Program-made: the position numbers and the translations under genes | Shown here: one piece after another, positions 61,923 through 64,000 of the stretch | Position numbering within the stretch: the stretch's first letter is position 1 | Layout of the letters: every line of letters starts with the position of its first letter | DNA from: Bin5 sp022821545 | GTDB taxonomy: Bacteria; Chloroflexota; Anaerolineae; Caldilineales; Caldilineaceae | Length of the DNA stretch: 64,000 nucleotides | Direction of reading: 5' to 3' | Assembly (NCBI GenBank): GCA_963664085.2 | Contig: CAXXLO010000002.1 | Location: 1,240,001-1,304,000, forward strand | Notes under the pieces: model-generated | Seen by the model: the letters and a program-made list of their open reading frames with translations, nothing else | What the model was told of the DNA's origin: nothing | Databases searched by the model: none

Positions 61923-62360
61923 CAGGTGACGAATTCAGGCGTTACCACCCCTCCGCGACCTAGCCTTCACTCTACCATACCTTTACCCTGCTACTCTAAT
62001 TACGGGCAGGGTTATTCTCTGGAGAACTCCAGGCTCAATTCGTGCTTGCTGTAATCACCAATTCTTCTTCTCCTGCTCTCTTGAACTGCACCCGGCGAAC
62101 AGCCGTAATTATTAGGCAAAGGGCGCCAATCCGATTATACTTACCCCCGCGTTCCACAGGTGCAGACGCACATCAGCACAGCCCCTTCAGCGGCAAAGGA
62201 GGGCCAACTCCAGCAGAAAACCGACGGTTCCTTCGATGCACCACGGTCAAGCGACAGTTGGCTGCGGGCCTCACCGTTGATGGCCTGCACTGCTGACCGA
62301 ATTCATGCCGGCTCAGACCGGAATTCCAACTTCACAACTCTTAAAGAAAGGAAAGGAACG

Positions 62361-63851
62361 ATGACAGACCGTGCAGTTTCTCGACGCGCATTTCTCAAGA
62401 CGGCAGGTGTCGCGACGTTAGGGGTAGGCTTGGCGGCCTGCCAGGCGCCGATGGCCCCCGCGGGCGACGGCGACGGTGCGATGGGCGAAGTGAAAGAACT
62501 GGTCACCTATTGGGGCTCCTGGACGCCTACCCAGAGCATGGAGCGCACCGAAGACAACCCGCTGCCCCACAACAAGATCCTCGAAGTGCTGGACGGCTAC
62601 ACCGCGGATCACCCCGACGTCAGCATCGAGTGGATCCGCATTCCCCAGGGCATCAGCAGCCGTGAATGGACCATTGCCCAGCAGACGGCGGGGACGATTC
62701 CACACATCGTCACCCACGCCCACTGGCACATCAAGGACGATTTGGATAAGAACTGGTGGACAGAGTTGACGCCCTACTTCAACCAGCCGAACCCCTATAT
62801 CCCGGCCGGCGACCCCGGCAGCGAGAAGTGGTTGGACCAGTTCTTCCCGATTCCGACCGGTGAAACGCTCATGCGGGACGGGTACTACAACATGGTATTC
62901 GGCCTCGTCACCACCTTCTTCTACTACAACGTCGACTGGTTCAACGACCTCGGCCTCGAATCGCCTCAGAACTACGCCGACTTCCTCGCCGTCTGCCAGG
63001 CCTTCCGCGATGAGGACGTTGACGCCTATGGCGGTTGGACCGGCCCCGTTTCCGATACCGACCACTGGTACCGCCTGCAGATGGGCGGGATGCTCATGGC
63101 CGGCGAGGTCGAACCACTGGTGAATCCCGACCGCGGCACCGCCACCTATGAAGAGGTCGCCTGCGCCATCGAAAACGGCATCTACCACGCCCACCTGCCG
63201 CAGTACCGCGAGTGGATGGAGCTGTGGAAGCTGAACGTGCCCTTCCGACCGGCGGACTGGACAACCCGCGCAACCGATACACACACGCGCTTCCTCAACA
63301 AGGTCGAGCCGATCATGGAAAACGGCACCTGGTCCTTCCCGCGGTTGCTGCACGACCCGCTGGTCGACTTCGAGTGGAGCACCTTCTTTGCGCCGCTCCT
63401 GACCAAAGAGAGCAGCGACCTGGTTACCGATCCGCCGACGCCGGCATGGCCGATTGGCGGCCCTGTGGGCGACCAGATCGCGATTACAACCCGTTCCGAA
63501 AAGGACGGGGGGATCGATGCAGCCGTCGACCTGATGCGCTGGATTTCGGTGCCGGACAACCTGCACACCATCCAGTCGGAGATCGGCACGCTGATGCCGA
63601 ACGTGAAGAACGTACCGGTCGACCCGCGCTTCGAGGAGCCGTTTGCGCTGCTGACCGAGCAGATCGGTGAGACGCAGATGTTCGTCTACGAAGAGGTCAA
63701 ACTGGACGCCGAAGCGGCCGAGCCGATCGGCCAGGCCTGGCGCTCCTTTATGCTCGACCAGATGGACCTGGACACCGCCCTGAACATCATCCAGGAGTCC
63801 TTCGACGCCTATGCCGACCGCTACATCGAGCGCGAAGGGCTGACCTGCTAA
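62361..63851 (+). CDS. Family 1 extracellular solute-binding lipoprotein (sugar ABC transporter)
   Basis: A 496-aa binding protein. Start at the ATG at 62361 behind AAAGGAA. Tat-type motif SRRAFLKT, then lipobox GLAAC, then the linker. The SBP_bac_1 fold is visible: VTYWGSWTPTQSM, KILEVLDGYTADHPDVSIEW and FYYNVDWFNDLGLESPQNYA, with GGPVGDQIAITTRSEKDGGI near the end. Expected ligand is a mono- or oligosaccharide. It heads a new operon that continues past the window. Confidence 0.92.
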   Translation: MTDRAVSRRAFLKTAGVATLGVGLAACQAPMAPAGDGDGAMGEVKELVTYWGSWTPTQSMERTEDNPLPHNKILEVLDGYTADHPDVSIEWIRIPQGISSREWTIAQQTAGTIPHIVTHAHWHIKDDLDKNWWTELTPYFNQPNPYIPAGDPGSEKWLDQFFPIPTGETLMRDGYYNMVFGLVTTFFYYNVDWFNDLGLESPQNYADFLAVCQAFRDEDVDAYGGWTGPVSDTDHWYRLQMGGMLMAGEVEPLVNPDRGTATYEEVACAIENGIYHAHLPQYREWMELWKLNVPFRPADWTTRATDTHTRFLNKVEPIMENGTWSFPRLLHDPLVDFEWSTFFAPLLTKESSDLVTDPPTPAWPIGGPVGDQIAITTRSEKDGGIDAAVDLMRWISVPDNLHTIQSEIGTLMPNVKNVPVDPRFEEPFALLTEQIGETQMFVYEEVKLDAEAAEPIGQAWRSFMLDQMDLDTALNIIQESFDAYADRYIEREGLTC

Positions 63852-63871
63852 TCGTGAGGAGAGAGTGAAGA

Positions 63872-63902
63872 GGAGTGAGAGGCAGTTCATGCCTCTCACT
63901 CC
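63872..63902. repeat. Perfect 12-bp hairpin repeat after the sugar-binding-protein gene
   Basis: GGAGTGAGAGGC (63872-63883), loop of 7, GCCTCTCACTCC (63891-63902). No T-tract follows. It occupies the same position as 47137-47175 between a binding-protein gene and the next gene. Confidence 0.75.
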
Positions 63903-63944
63903 CTGATTCCTCCAACTCCTCACGCCTCCAATGAGGATACGCTG

Positions 63945-64000
63945 ATGGCTGTAAAAGAGATGCCCGCCCTGCCCGATGCCGCGGCCCAGGTCCCGCCCCT
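63945..64000 (+). CDS. Start of a following gene, probably sugar ABC permease (partial)
   Basis: The ATG at 63945 opens MAVKEMPALPDAAAQVPPL and runs to the window edge. A Pro/Ala-rich cytoplasmic N-terminus is common in MalF/UgpA-type permeases, and position after a family 1 binding protein predicts a permease. The assignment is by context only. Confidence 0.55.
   Translation, partial: MAVKEMPALPDAAAQVPP

Larger units (their letters stand above)
61579..62360. other. Long leader upstream of the sugar-binding-protein gene
   Basis: Contains a terminator-type hairpin (61777-61806), a structured stretch with alternative hairpins and a 15-codon ORF (61837-62000). The plus-strand frame that opens at 62160 upstream of the binding-protein start lacks a signal peptide and is not taken as coding. 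Confidence 0.5.

Noticed and set aside
62418..63923. Minus-strand open frame (501 codons) opposite the sugar-binding-protein gene
   Set aside because: Antisense to a well supported family 1 binding protein and runs through the hairpin repeat.

Overview
This is a high-GC bacterial window whose gene content fits a Chloroflexota genome of the Anaerolineae/Caldilineales type. That is an inference from gene style, because no rRNA or phylogenetic marker is present. The hints are Tat-exported lipoprotein substrate-binding proteins, many PhyH oxygenases, a sulfatase and beta-propeller glycosidase-like proteins, an F420-type LLM oxidoreductase, and a restriction enzyme resembling HgiDII of the chloroflexote Herpetosiphon. 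No tRNA, rRNA or CRISPR array was seen.

Layout. 1-6591: the tail of one gene, then a MacAB-like efflux module (ATPase, FtsX-like permease, HlyD-type adaptor) followed by an overlapping OmpR-type response regulator and histidine kinase. 6592-15680: an accessory defence island with two restriction-modification sets, (DUF4928-like nuclease + C5 methyltransferase + Vsr) and (GHKL-ATPase/PD-(D/E)XK protein + Vsr-like nuclease + C5 methyltransferase). The sets are separated by an internally deleted IS3-type element and a broken DprA-like gene, and the island is bracketed by two copies of a ~100 bp repeat with inverted ends. 15680-19788: a frameshifted carbamate kinase, a YgeW-like carbamoyltransferase, a FabF-like synthase and a molybdopterin oxidoreductase. 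19809-24979: a compact five-gene set (RibA-RibD fusion, zinc-type dehydrogenase, PTPS/QueD-like protein lacking the usual cysteine, glycosyltransferase, methyltransferase) that looks like a pathway to a modified, probably glycosylated, pterin-like compound. 25019-28824: a PIN/RHH toxin-antitoxin pair, an MGDG-synthase-like glycosyltransferase, purN and an LLM oxidoreductase.

28911-57033 is mainly catabolic and mostly on the minus strand: MFS transporter, SDR, nitrilase, sulfatase (plus strand, flanked by hairpin-bearing direct repeats), two GH32-like propeller proteins, a complete Opp/Dpp-type ABC transporter, a sulfatase fragment, a second Opp/Dpp system without ATPases, three PhyH dioxygenases, a third propeller protein, a Gfo/Idh/MocA oxidoreductase, a HepT/MNT pair and a DegT/DnrJ aminotransferase. 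57652-61578 is a more AT-rich patchwork: a lipoprotein, a group II intron domain V relic, small coiled-coil or membrane ORFs and an IS3 transposase relic. 61579-64000 holds a structured leader, a family 1 sugar-binding protein and the start of the next gene, probably a permease.

Two cross-cutting patterns stand out. GA-rich/CT-rich repeat segments, sometimes perfect hairpins, recur in intergenic gaps. They lie between each of the three substrate-binding-protein genes and its permease gene, and they also occur in frame inside two coding regions of the pterin-like cluster. Relics of one IS3-type family occur at three sites.
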